This document shows positions 1-5,468 of a stretch of 5,713 bases of DNA, piece by piece (within the stretch, counting starts at the first letter, position 1; each line of letters starts with the position of its first letter). The DNA comes from Paracoccaceae bacterium (GTDB lineage: Bacteria > Pseudomonadota > Alphaproteobacteria > Rhodobacterales > Rhodobacteraceae): positions 1-5,713 of the forward strand of contig JALWJU010000204.1 in assembly GCA_026997055.1 (NCBI GenBank), in the 5' to 3' direction. The notes under the pieces were generated by a model that saw only the letters and a list, made by a program, of their open reading frames with translations, searched no databases and was not told where the DNA came from. A program made the translations under genes and the position numbers.

Positions 1-31
1 CGCCCCGCGCGGCCCCGCCCTATCAAGAGGC

Positions 32-865
32 ATGAACGCGCGCTCCATTCTCATCACCGGCTGTTCCTCGGGCATCGGCTACGATGCCGCCCATACGCTG
101 CACAAGCGCGGCTGGCGGGTCTTTGCCACCTGCCGCCACCAGGCCGATTGCGACCGGCTCGGCGCCGAGGGGCTCACGAGCTTTCGCCTCGATCTGACCG
201 ACCCCGCCTCGATCCGCGCCGCGCTCGCGCAGGCGCTGGAGGCCACCGGCGGCACGCTTGATGCGCTGTTCAACAACGGCGCCTTCGGCCTGCCCGGCGC
301 CGCCGAAGACCTGCCCACCGACGCGCTTCGCGAGATATTCGAGACCAATTTCTTCGGCTGGCACGAGCTGACCCGCGCCGTGATCCCGGTGATGCGCGCC
401 CAGGGGCACGGGCGGATCGTGCAGAATTCCTCGGTGCTGGGGCTGGTCGCCATGCGCTGGCGCGCCGCCTATGTGGCGACCAAATTCGCCCTCGAAGGTT
501 ACAGCGACACCCTGCGTATCGAACTGGCCGATGCCGGCATCCATGTGGTCCTGATCGAGCCGGGCCCGATCACCACCGATATTCGCATCAAATCCATCCC
601 CCATTTCGAGCGCTGGATCGACTGGCGCGCCTCGCCCCACCGCGCGCGCTACGAAGCCTCGCTGCTCAAGCGCCTTTACGCCGAGAACCCGCCGCGCGAT
701 GCTTTCGAACTGCCGCCCTCGGCGGTGACGAAAAAGCTGATCCGCGCGCTCGAGGCACGCCGTCCGCGCCCGCGCTACTACGTCACCACCCCGACCCATA
801 TCGCCGGGATCGCCCGGCGCCTGCTCTCGACCCGGATGCAGGACCGGATCCTGAGCAGGTCATAG
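32..865 (+). CDS. YbbO-like SDR-family NAD(P)-dependent oxidoreductase
   Basis: This encodes a 277-residue classical short-chain dehydrogenase, probably a cytosolic NADP-dependent carbonyl or aldehyde reductase. Visible motifs are the nucleotide-binding TGCSSGIG (residues 9-16), Arg35 after the second strand (suggests NADPH preference), the structural NNGAFG (81-86, where most SDRs have NNAG), catalytic Asn106, Ser134, Tyr147 and Lys151 (YVATK), and PGPI (177-180) after the active site. The tail, with a YYVTTPTH segment followed by an Arg-rich RRLLSTRMQDRIL end, resembles E. coli YbbO from memory, so I favour that subfamily over general 3-oxoacyl-ACP reductases. The ATG at 32 places the glycine motif at the usual distance from the N-terminus. 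The purine run AAGAGG (25-30) sits only one base from it, an unusually short spacing, and the frame stays open to the left edge, so a slightly longer protein is possible. The substrate cannot be inferred. Confidence 0.9.
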   Translation: MNARSILITGCSSGIGYDAAHTLHKRGWRVFATCRHQADCDRLGAEGLTSFRLDLTDPASIRAALAQALEATGGTLDALFNNGAFGLPGAAEDLPTDALREIFETNFFGWHELTRAVIPVMRAQGHGRIVQNSSVLGLVAMRWRAAYVATKFALEGYSDTLRIELADAGIHVVLIEPGPITTDIRIKSIPHFERWIDWRASPHRARYEASLLKRLYAENPPRDAFELPPSAVTKKLIRALEARRPRPRYYVTTPTHIAGIARRLLSTRMQDRILSRS

Positions 866-880
866 CATCGCAACGCCGCA

Positions 881-917
881 TTGCACCCGCGTCCGTCAGC
901 GCTTATGTCAGATGACA
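881..917 (+). promoter_or_regulatory. Possible promoter with overlapping dyad upstream of the small membrane protein gene
   Basis: The 80-base gap after the SDR gene holds TTGCAC (881-886) and, 17 bases later, TATGTC (904-909), a weak -35/-10 pair matching three of six positions each. A short inverted repeat, TGTCA-GA-TGACA (906-917), overlaps the putative -10 and could be an operator half-site pair. No T-tract hairpin follows the SDR gene, so read-through from it is equally possible. Read from sequence only. Confidence 0.25.
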
Positions 918-945
918 ACGCGGCGACAGCACGAAAGGAGCGCCC

Positions 946-1149
946 ATGCTGCAGGATCCGTATTTCATCGCCGTCGCCCTTGCGGGCGGGCTGGTGCTGG
1001 CGATCCTGTCCGTCGGGGTCATCGGCTTCGGGATCGGAGGGGCGTTCAACCGCAGGCACTCGAACCGCATCATGCGCTACCGCATCGCCGCCCAGGCGGT
1101 GGCGATCCTGCTGATCCTGCTGTTCGTCTGGGTGCGGCGCGGCGGCTGA
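946..1149 (+). CDS. Small twin-transmembrane-helix protein, HIG1-domain-like
   Basis: This encodes a 67-residue inner-membrane protein with two predicted helices (about residues 7-32 and 46-63) joined by a short basic loop (NRRHSNRIMRYR). It ends in RRGG. The loop reads Asn40-x3-Arg44-x-Arg46-x3-Gln50, matching the Qx3RxRx3Q pattern of HIG1/Rcf1 proteins, which associate with cytochrome oxidase and supercomplexes in mitochondria, except that the first Gln is Asn. Alphaproteobacterial proteins of this size and layout are usually annotated 'twin transmembrane helix small protein'. The start is well supported: AAAGGAG at 934-940 lies five bases before the ATG. Its stop is 14 bases upstream of the adenosyltransferase start, so the two genes are probably cotranscribed. 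A longer frame starting at 912 that reads through this gene in another frame is not credible. Membrane topology is clear; the HIG1 assignment and a respiratory role are inference. Confidence 0.85.
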   Translation: MLQDPYFIAVALAGGLVLAILSVGVIGFGIGGAFNRRHSNRIMRYRIAAQAVAILLILLFVWVRRGG

Positions 1150-1163
1150 ACCGGGAGGCAGAC

Positions 1164-1763
1164 ATGGTTACCCTATCGAAGATCTACACCCGCACCGGCG
1201 ACAGCGGCGAAACCGCGCTGGGCAATGGCGAGCGCCGCCCCAAGCACGACCTGCGCATCGCCGCCTATGGCACCGTGGACGAGATCAATGCCACCGTGGG
1301 AATCGCCCGCCTCCACGCCCCCCCGGCCATGGACCTGCATCTGGCACTGATCCAGAACGACCTCTTCGACCTGGGCGCCGACCTCTGCCGCCCCGAAACC
1401 GAATCGGAAACCGAAGAAACCGAAGCCGATACCGGCGCCGGGGCCGGGACCTCGCCCCTGCGCATCGCCCAGCGCCAGGTGGATCGGCTGGAGGCGGAAA
1501 TGGACGACATGAATGCCGACCTCACGGTGCTCAGGAGCTTCATCCTGCCCGGGGGTGCTCCGCTGGCGGCATATCTGCACCTCGCGCGCACGGTGACGCG
1601 GCGCGCCGAGCGCCTCACGGTCGAACTGGCCGCCCGCGAGCCGGTGAACCCGGTGGCGATCCGCTACCTCAACCGCCTGTCCGACTGGTGCTTCGTCGCC
1701 GCCCGTGTCGCCAATGACCAGGGCCGTGACGATGTGCTCTGGGTGCCCGGCGCCAATCGCTAG
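1164..1763 (+). CDS. Cob(I)alamin adenosyltransferase, PduO type
   Basis: This 199-residue cytosolic enzyme transfers the adenosyl group of ATP to cob(I)alamin, giving adenosylcobalamin. Family motifs appear in order: the N-terminal ATP-binding loop TRTGDSGETAL (9-19), YGTVDEINA (35-43), SFILPGG (125-131), the helix ending in RTVTRRAER (142-150), and YLNRLSDWCF (168-177). Length is normal for the family. The ATG at 1164 follows GGGAGG (1153-1158) by five bases and places the ATP loop correctly; the same frame is open upstream to an ATG at 912, but that would add 84 residues without family similarity and overlap the preceding gene. An acidic, repetitive segment (E78-D89, then Gly/Ala-rich) lies between GADLCRPE and the next conserved helix, where relatives are usually shorter. 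Likely clients in this lineage are methylmalonyl-CoA and ethylmalonyl-CoA mutases, though neither gene is in the window. Symbols vary (pduO, cobO, cobA), so none is given. Confidence 0.95.
   Translation: MVTLSKIYTRTGDSGETALGNGERRPKHDLRIAAYGTVDEINATVGIARLHAPPAMDLHLALIQNDLFDLGADLCRPETESETEETEADTGAGAGTSPLRIAQRQVDRLEAEMDDMNADLTVLRSFILPGGAPLAAYLHLARTVTRRAERLTVELAAREPVNPVAIRYLNRLSDWCFVAARVANDQGRDDVLWVPGANR
1395..1424 (+). repeat. Three copies of GAAACCGAA inside the adenosyltransferase gene
   Basis: The 9-mer GAAACCGAA occurs at 1395-1403, 1407-1415 and 1416-1424; the last two are directly adjacent and a TCG codon separates the first two. All copies are in frame and encode Glu-Thr-Glu, giving an acidic insert at residues 78-87. 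The copies are identical at the DNA level, third bases included, which suggests recent duplication by replication slippage rather than selection on protein alone. Confidence 0.85.
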
Positions 1764-1891
1764 CGTCCCCACCGTCCCCGCCGTGCCGAAACGCGGCGTC
1801 ACCTGCCGCGAAATGTCGGATTCCCCCTGTTTTCGCAGTCGCAGAATCGCTAAACGGGGACGAACGAGAACCTGATCAGGAGTGAACGGCC
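1764..1891 (+). promoter_or_regulatory. Intergenic leader of the etfBA operon
   Basis: These 128 bases separate the adenosyltransferase from etfB and probably carry the etf promoter. The first part has a GC hairpin, CGCGGC (1792-1797) and GCCGCG (1805-1810) around a seven-base loop, with no T-tract directly after it, so it is at best a weak terminator. An 8-base inverted pair, CGTCCCCG (1773-1780) and CGGGGACG (1855-1862), lies too far apart to interpret. TTCGCAG (1832-1838) and AATCGCTAAA (1845-1854) recur upstream of the hydroxyacyl-CoA dehydrogenase gene. AGGAG (1878-1882) is the etfB ribosome binding site, nine bases from the ATG. I cannot name a convincing -35/-10 pair. Confidence 0.45.
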
Positions 1892-2650
1892 ATGAAGGTG
1901 CTGGTGCCCGTGAAGCGCGTGATCGACTACAACGTGAAAGTGCGCGTCAAGGCGGACGGAAGCGGCGTCGATCTCGCCAATGTCAAGATGTCGATGAACC
2001 CGTTTGACGAAATCGCGGTCGAAGAGGCGATTCGCCTGCGCGAGGCGGGCAAGGCCGATGAGATCGTGGTGGTGTCGATCGGCGTCAAGCAGGCGCAGGA
2101 GACCCTGCGCAACGCGCTCGCCATGGGCGCGGACCGGGCGATCCTGGTGGTCGCGGCCGAGGACGTGCACGAGGACATCGAGCCGCTGGCGGTGGCCAAG
2201 ATCCTCGCGAAAGTGGTCGAAGAGGAAGCGCCCGGCCTGATCATCGCCGGCAAGCAGGCGATCGACAACGACATGAACGCCACCGGCCAGATGCTCGCCG
2301 CTCTCCTGGGCTGGCCGCAGGCGACCTTCGCTTCCAGCCTCGAGATCGAGGGCGACAGCGCCCTGGTCACCCGCGAGGTGGATGGCGGCCTGCAGACGAT
2401 CAGGGTCAAGCTGCCCGCCATCGTCACCGCCGATCTGCGCCTGAACGAGCCGCGCTATGCCTCGCTGCCCAATATCATGAAGGCCAAGAAGAAGCCGCTC
2501 GAGGAAAAGGCCGCCGCCGATTACGGGGTCGATACCACCCCGCGGCTGGAAGTGCTGAAAACCGCCGAGCCCGAGGGGCGCAAGGCCGGCATCATCGTAA
2601 GCTCGGTGGACGAACTGGTGGAGAAACTCAAGGAAGCGGGGGTTGTGTGA
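1892..2650 (+). CDS. etfB: Electron transfer flavoprotein beta subunit
   Basis: This 252-residue subunit of the soluble EtfAB heterodimer binds AMP and provides the surface that docks acyl-CoA and other dehydrogenases; electrons pass through the FAD to ETF:quinone oxidoreductase. The N-terminus (MKVLVPVKRVIDYNVKVRV) and the segment MSMNPFDEIAVEEA (33-46) are typical of group I (mitochondrial-type) ETF. The AMP-site region is AGKQAIDNDMNATGQ (119-133), and the family signature spans REVDGGLQTIRVKLP (161-175) through ADLRLNEPRY (180-189). The recognition loop RYASLPNIMKAKKK (188-201) is intact, with Leu192 at the position of the human docking leucine (Leu195) followed by the Lys cluster. Length is normal. 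Start: ATG at 1892 with AGGAG nine bases upstream. Its TGA overlaps the etfA ATG by one base (TGATG), so the subunits are translationally coupled. Non-bifurcating function is inferred from this group I sequence type. Confidence 0.98.
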   Translation: MKVLVPVKRVIDYNVKVRVKADGSGVDLANVKMSMNPFDEIAVEEAIRLREAGKADEIVVVSIGVKQAQETLRNALAMGADRAILVVAAEDVHEDIEPLAVAKILAKVVEEEAPGLIIAGKQAIDNDMNATGQMLAALLGWPQATFASSLEIEGDSALVTREVDGGLQTIRVKLPAIVTADLRLNEPRYASLPNIMKAKKKPLEEKAAADYGVDTTPRLEVLKTAEPEGRKAGIIVSSVDELVEKLKEAGVV

Positions 2651-3576
2651 TGGCTGTTCTTCTCCTTGCCGAAATCAACGATGGCGAACTGGCCCTTGAC
2701 GCCACCGCCAAGGCCGTTACCGCCGCGCGCGCACTGGGCGACGTAACCGTGCTCGCCGCCGGCGCCAGGGCCGCCGCTGCCGGGGAAGCGGCGGCGAAGA
2801 TCGACGGGGTGTCGAAAGTGCTGGTGGCCGAAGACGCATCGCTGGGCCACCGCCTGGCCGAGCCCATTGCGGCGCTGATCGTCTCGCTTGCGGGCGATTA
2901 CACGCATATCGTCGCGCCCGCCACGACGGATGCGAAAAACATCCTGCCGCGCGTTGCCGCGCTCTTGGACGTGATGATCATCTCCGACATTTCCGGCGTG
3001 GTCGATGCCGACACCTTCGAGCGGCCGATCTATGCGGGCAACGCGGTGCAGACGGTGAAAAGCCACGATCCGGTCAAGGTCATCACTGTGCGCACCTCCA
3101 CCTTCGATGCCGCCGGCGAGCAGGATCCGGCCCCGGTCGAGACCATCGCCGCGGCCGAGGATCCGGGCCTCTCCGAATGGGTCGAGGACAAGGTGGCCGA
3201 GAGCGACCGGCCCGAACTGACCTCGGCAAAAGCCGTGGTCTCCGGCGGGCGCGGCGTGGGCTCGGAGGAGAACTTCGCCCTGATCGAGGCGCTGGCCGAC
3301 AAGCTCGGCGCCGCCGTGGGCGCCTCGCGCGCCGCCGTTGACAGCGGCTTTGCCCCCAATGACTGGCAGGTGGGCCAGACCGGCAAGGTCGTCGCGCCCG
3401 AGCTTTACGTCGCGGTGGGCATCTCCGGCGCGATCCAGCACCTCGCGGGCATGAAGGACAGCAAGATCATCGTCGCCATCAACAAGGACGAGGAAGCGCC
3501 GATCTTCCAGGTGGCCGATTTCGGGCTGGTCGCCGACCTGTTCGACGCGGTGCCGGAGCTGACCGAAAAGCTCTGA
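2650..3576 (+). CDS. etfA: Electron transfer flavoprotein alpha subunit
   Basis: This 308-residue subunit holds the redox-active FAD of EtfAB. The N-terminal domain (about 1-185) has the ETF fold seen in EtfB; the C-terminal FAD domain carries SGGRGVGSEENF (198-209, with Arg201 equivalent to the human flavin-proximal arginine), GASRAAVDSGF (224-234), VGQTGKVVAPELY (241-253), the signature GISGAIQHLAGMKDS (257-271, His264 near the flavin) and AINKDEEAPIFQVADFG (276-292). All residues I know to contact FAD seem present. The frame also offers a GTG at 2647 just before the ATG, but the ATG at 2650, overlapping the etfB stop by one base, is the better start; a G-rich stretch (2636-2642) seven bases upstream may serve as ribosome binding site. 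A strong terminator follows the stop by 19 bases, so etfBA looks like a two-gene operon in mainstream beta-oxidation and amino-acid catabolism. Confidence 0.98.
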   Translation: MAVLLLAEINDGELALDATAKAVTAARALGDVTVLAAGARAAAAGEAAAKIDGVSKVLVAEDASLGHRLAEPIAALIVSLAGDYTHIVAPATTDAKNILPRVAALLDVMIISDISGVVDADTFERPIYAGNAVQTVKSHDPVKVITVRTSTFDAAGEQDPAPVETIAAAEDPGLSEWVEDKVAESDRPELTSAKAVVSGGRGVGSEENFALIEALADKLGAAVGASRAAVDSGFAPNDWQVGQTGKVVAPELYVAVGISGAIQHLAGMKDSKIIVAINKDEEAPIFQVADFGLVADLFDAVPELTEKL

Positions 3577-3595
3577 GCATCGGAGGATGCAAGAC

Positions 3596-3623
3596 AAGGG
3601 CCCGCCAGCACGGCGGGCCTTTT
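3596..3623 (+). terminator. Intrinsic terminator after etfBA
   Basis: A perfect eight-base stem, GGCCCGCC (3599-3606) and GGCGGGCC (3612-3619), with a five-base loop AGCAC, is followed by TTTT (3620-3623). The stem can extend through a G-T and two A-T pairs at its base. It lies between the etfA stop and the stop of the opposing DUF6473 gene. Read on the minus strand the trailing run is CCTTGTCTTG, a poorer U-tract, so it should work best for etfBA and only weakly for the opposing gene. Confidence 0.85.
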
Positions 3624-3625
3624 CG

Positions 3626-4453
3626 TTACAACAGCGGCGCGATCACCTCTTCGAGCGCGGCCGCCGCCTTTTCATGGGCCACGGTCCCCAGCATCTCGGC
3701 GGCCACGGGTGCCTCCACCTCGCCATGGATCAGCCCCGCGCGTCCCTGCACGATCTCGCCCCGATCCACCGCCACTTCGGCGACGCCCCGGACAAAGGGG
3801 CGCAGCGCCTCGACCATCTCGCGGTCGATGAACAGCGGGTTCGGAGCCTCGGGCGTGAAGGCCACCGGCGCGCCCGGCGCGTGATCGGCCATCCACAAGA
3901 GCACGACATTGCCCTCGAGACGGGCGATCATCCGCTTCATCCGCCCGAGCCAGGCTTCCTTCAGCTCCGCCTCGACCATGGCGAACTTGTCCGCGCTCGC
4001 CTCCCACAGCACCTTGAGCAGGTGGCGGGTGAAGTTGATCTCGGTGAAGTCAACTTCGCGGTAGATGGTCTTGAGCAGGTTCGAGGCCCGCAGGAAGCGG
4101 TCGTTGCGGCGCGGATGCACGGCATAGAAGCGATTCGACAGGTTCTGCGCTCCGGTCATCTCGACCACGGTCAGATGCGCCCGGGTGCAGATATCGGCGA
4201 TGGTCCGCTCGCCGCAGAATACATCGAGCCCCGCATTCATGCAGCCCAGATTGACCGCCGGGAAGTCAAGCCGCTCCTCCAGCAGCGCCGGGTAGGGTCG
4301 GGCCGTGAACTTGCCGTAGGTCTCCGTACCCCCGATGACCGCCACATAGGGCTGGTCGAGCTTGCGTTTGGGGCCGCGAAACAGGAGCTTCGATTTGCCA
4401 TAGCGACAGGGATAGTAATCAAGGGCATTTGCGCCCAGGTTCTCGAAGGTCAT
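3626..4453 (-). CDS. DUF6473 family protein with SGNH-hydrolase-like motifs
   Basis: This 275-residue protein of unknown function matches the DUF6473 family as I remember it from Rhodobacterales: an ALDYYPCRYG start (10-19), SKLLFRGP (21-28), GGTETYGKF (41-49), GAQNLSNRFYAVHPRRNDRF (101-120) and a LLKTIYREVDFTEINFTRH segment (126-144). No signal peptide or membrane helix is visible, so it is probably cytosolic. Several motifs line up with SGNH/GDSL blocks: GGTETYG against GDSxTxG, NLGCMNAG (68-75), GAQN (101-104) against GxN, and ADHAPG (189-194) near the expected His. The usual nucleophilic Ser would be Thr43. Start: an in-frame GTG lies at 4462, but the ATG at 4453 has GGAG eight bases upstream and fits family N-termini, so I chose it. 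The gene faces etfA across the terminator and diverges from the dehydrogenase gene. A long opposite-strand frame (3587-4516) is a codon-bias shadow. Fold and any enzymatic role are inference. Confidence 0.9.
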   Translation of the reverse strand: MTFENLGANALDYYPCRYGKSKLLFRGPKRKLDQPYVAVIGGTETYGKFTARPYPALLEERLDFPAVNLGCMNAGLDVFCGERTIADICTRAHLTVVEMTGAQNLSNRFYAVHPRRNDRFLRASNLLKTIYREVDFTEINFTRHLLKVLWEASADKFAMVEAELKEAWLGRMKRMIARLEGNVVLLWMADHAPGAPVAFTPEAPNPLFIDREMVEALRPFVRGVAEVAVDRGEIVQGRAGLIHGEVEAPVAAEMLGTVAHEKAAAALEEVIAPLL

Positions 4454-4583
4454 TCCACCCACTCCAATATTTCACCCGGGAAGGAGATTCGCAGAGAGAT
4501 GTTTCCAAATCGCTAAAGATAAAATACTCCTTGTTGCGTTAACCGAGAATGTCGCGCGAGTAGCGCACCGGAAAGGAACGGGC
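4454..4583. promoter_or_regulatory. Divergent promoter region between the DUF6473 gene and the hydroxyacyl-CoA dehydrogenase gene
   Basis: This 130-base gap is noticeably more AT-rich in its middle (about 4501-4545) than the rest of the window. On the plus strand TAAAAT (4520-4525) matches five of six bases of a -10 box but has no good -35 at normal spacing. On the minus strand TATTTT (4521-4526) lies 17 bases from TTCTCG, a weak -35. TTCGCAG (4488-4494) and AATCGCTAAA (4508-4517) are shared with the etfB leader. Ribosome binding sites flank it: GGAG (4462-4465, minus) and AAAGGA (4572-4577, plus, six bases before the ATG). The exact promoters are uncertain. Confidence 0.5.
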
Positions 4584-5459
4584 ATGGAAATCAGGACGGT
4601 GGGAGTCGTGGGCGCGGGGCAGATGGGCAACGGCATCGCCCATGTGCTGGCGCAGGCAGGATATGATGTGCTGTTGAACGACATCAGCCAGGAGAGCCTC
4701 GACCGGGCGATGGCCACGATCCGGCGCAACATGGACCGGCAGGTGGCGCGCGAGAAGATCACCGCCGAGCAGCGCGACGCGGCGCTGGCGCGCATCACGC
4801 CGACCCTGCGCCTGGCCGATCTGGGCCCCTCGGATCTGATCATCGAGGCCGCAACCGAGCGCGAAACCGTGAAAAACGCGATTTTCGAGGACCTGCAGCC
4901 GCATTTGCAGCCGCATACGATCCTCACCTCCAACACCTCGTCGATCTCGATCACCCGGCTTGCCAGCCGCACCGACCGGCCGGAGAAGTTCATGGGCTTT
5001 CACTTCATGAACCCGGTGCCGGTGATGAAGCTGGTGGAGCTGATCCGCGGCATCGCCACCGATGACGCCACCTATCAGGCCTGCCTCGGCGTGGTCGAAC
5101 GGCTGGGCAAGCAGGCGGCGCCGGCGGAGGATTTTCCGGCCTTCATCGTCAACCGGATCCTGATGCCGATGATCAACGAGGCAGTCTATACGCTATACGA
5201 GGGGGTGGGCTCGGTGCGCTCCATCGACACCTCGCTGAAGCTCGGGGCCAATCACCCGATGGGGCCGCTGGAGCTGGCCGATTTCATCGGGCTGGATACC
5301 TGCCTTGCGATCATGAACGTGCTGCATGACGGGCTCGCCGATACCAAGTACCGCCCCTGCCCGCTGCTGACCAAATATGTCGAGGCCGGCTGGCTCGGGC
5401 GCAAGACCGGGCGCGGCTTTTACGATTATCGCGGCGAGGAGCCGGTGCCGACGCGCTGA
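4584..5459 (+). CDS. hbdA: 3-hydroxybutyryl-CoA dehydrogenase (3-hydroxyacyl-CoA dehydrogenase family)
   Basis: This 291-residue cytosolic enzyme interconverts (S)-3-hydroxybutyryl-CoA and acetoacetyl-CoA with NAD(H), a step in short-chain beta-oxidation and butyrate or acetoacetyl-CoA metabolism. The N-terminal Rossmann domain shows GAGQMG (10-15) and Asp33 at the end of the second strand, which selects NAD over NADP. Catalytic and substrate residues, aligned to human HADH, are Ser119 in SNTSS, His140 in GFHFMNPVPVMKLVE, Glu152 and Asn190 in FIVNR. The C-terminal helical domain has LGANHPMGPLELADFIGLD (220-238) and closes with GRKTGRGFYDY (272-282). Stand-alone length is typical; there is no fused enoyl-CoA hydratase. 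AAAGGA six bases before the ATG supports the start. It is a single gene after a divergent promoter, next to etfBA, and ends nine bases from the opposing acyltransferase stop. The symbol could equally be hbd or paaH; chain-length specificity cannot be read from sequence. Confidence 0.95.
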   Translation: MEIRTVGVVGAGQMGNGIAHVLAQAGYDVLLNDISQESLDRAMATIRRNMDRQVAREKITAEQRDAALARITPTLRLADLGPSDLIIEAATERETVKNAIFEDLQPHLQPHTILTSNTSSISITRLASRTDRPEKFMGFHFMNPVPVMKLVELIRGIATDDATYQACLGVVERLGKQAAPAEDFPAFIVNRILMPMINEAVYTLYEGVGSVRSIDTSLKLGANHPMGPLELADFIGLDTCLAIMNVLHDGLADTKYRPCPLLTKYVEAGWLGRKTGRGFYDYRGEEPVPTR

Positions 5460-5468
5460 TTTCGCGCC

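Noticed and set aside
23..799. Long minus-strand frame antisense to the SDR gene
   Set aside because: Codon-bias shadow of a gene with all SDR catalytic motifs on the plus strand.
912..1163. An 84-residue N-terminal extension of the adenosyltransferase from an ATG at 912
   Set aside because: It overlaps the small membrane protein in another frame, lacks family similarity, and a good ribosome binding site precedes the ATG at 1164.
1792..1810. GC hairpin after the adenosyltransferase as an intrinsic terminator
   Set aside because: A six-base stem is followed by AAATGTCGG with no T-run, so it was kept only as a remark in the leader region and not called as a terminator.
1773..1862. Eight-base inverted pair CGTCCCCG/CGGGGACG as an operator or stem
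   Set aside because: The arms are 74 bases apart in a C/G-rich region, so chance is the simplest explanation.
2521..3597. Open frame of 358 codons on the minus strand antisense to etfA
   Set aside because: It shadows the well-supported etfA gene; the His/Gly/Arg-rich translation has no family resemblance.
3587..4516. Open frame of 309 codons on the plus strand, longer than the DUF6473 gene it opposes
   Set aside because: Its composition (His, Arg, Gly, Asp rich, no recognisable motif) is what the antisense of a GC-rich gene gives. The minus-strand frame has family motifs, a ribosome binding site and a proper start. This frame also begins inside the etf terminator.
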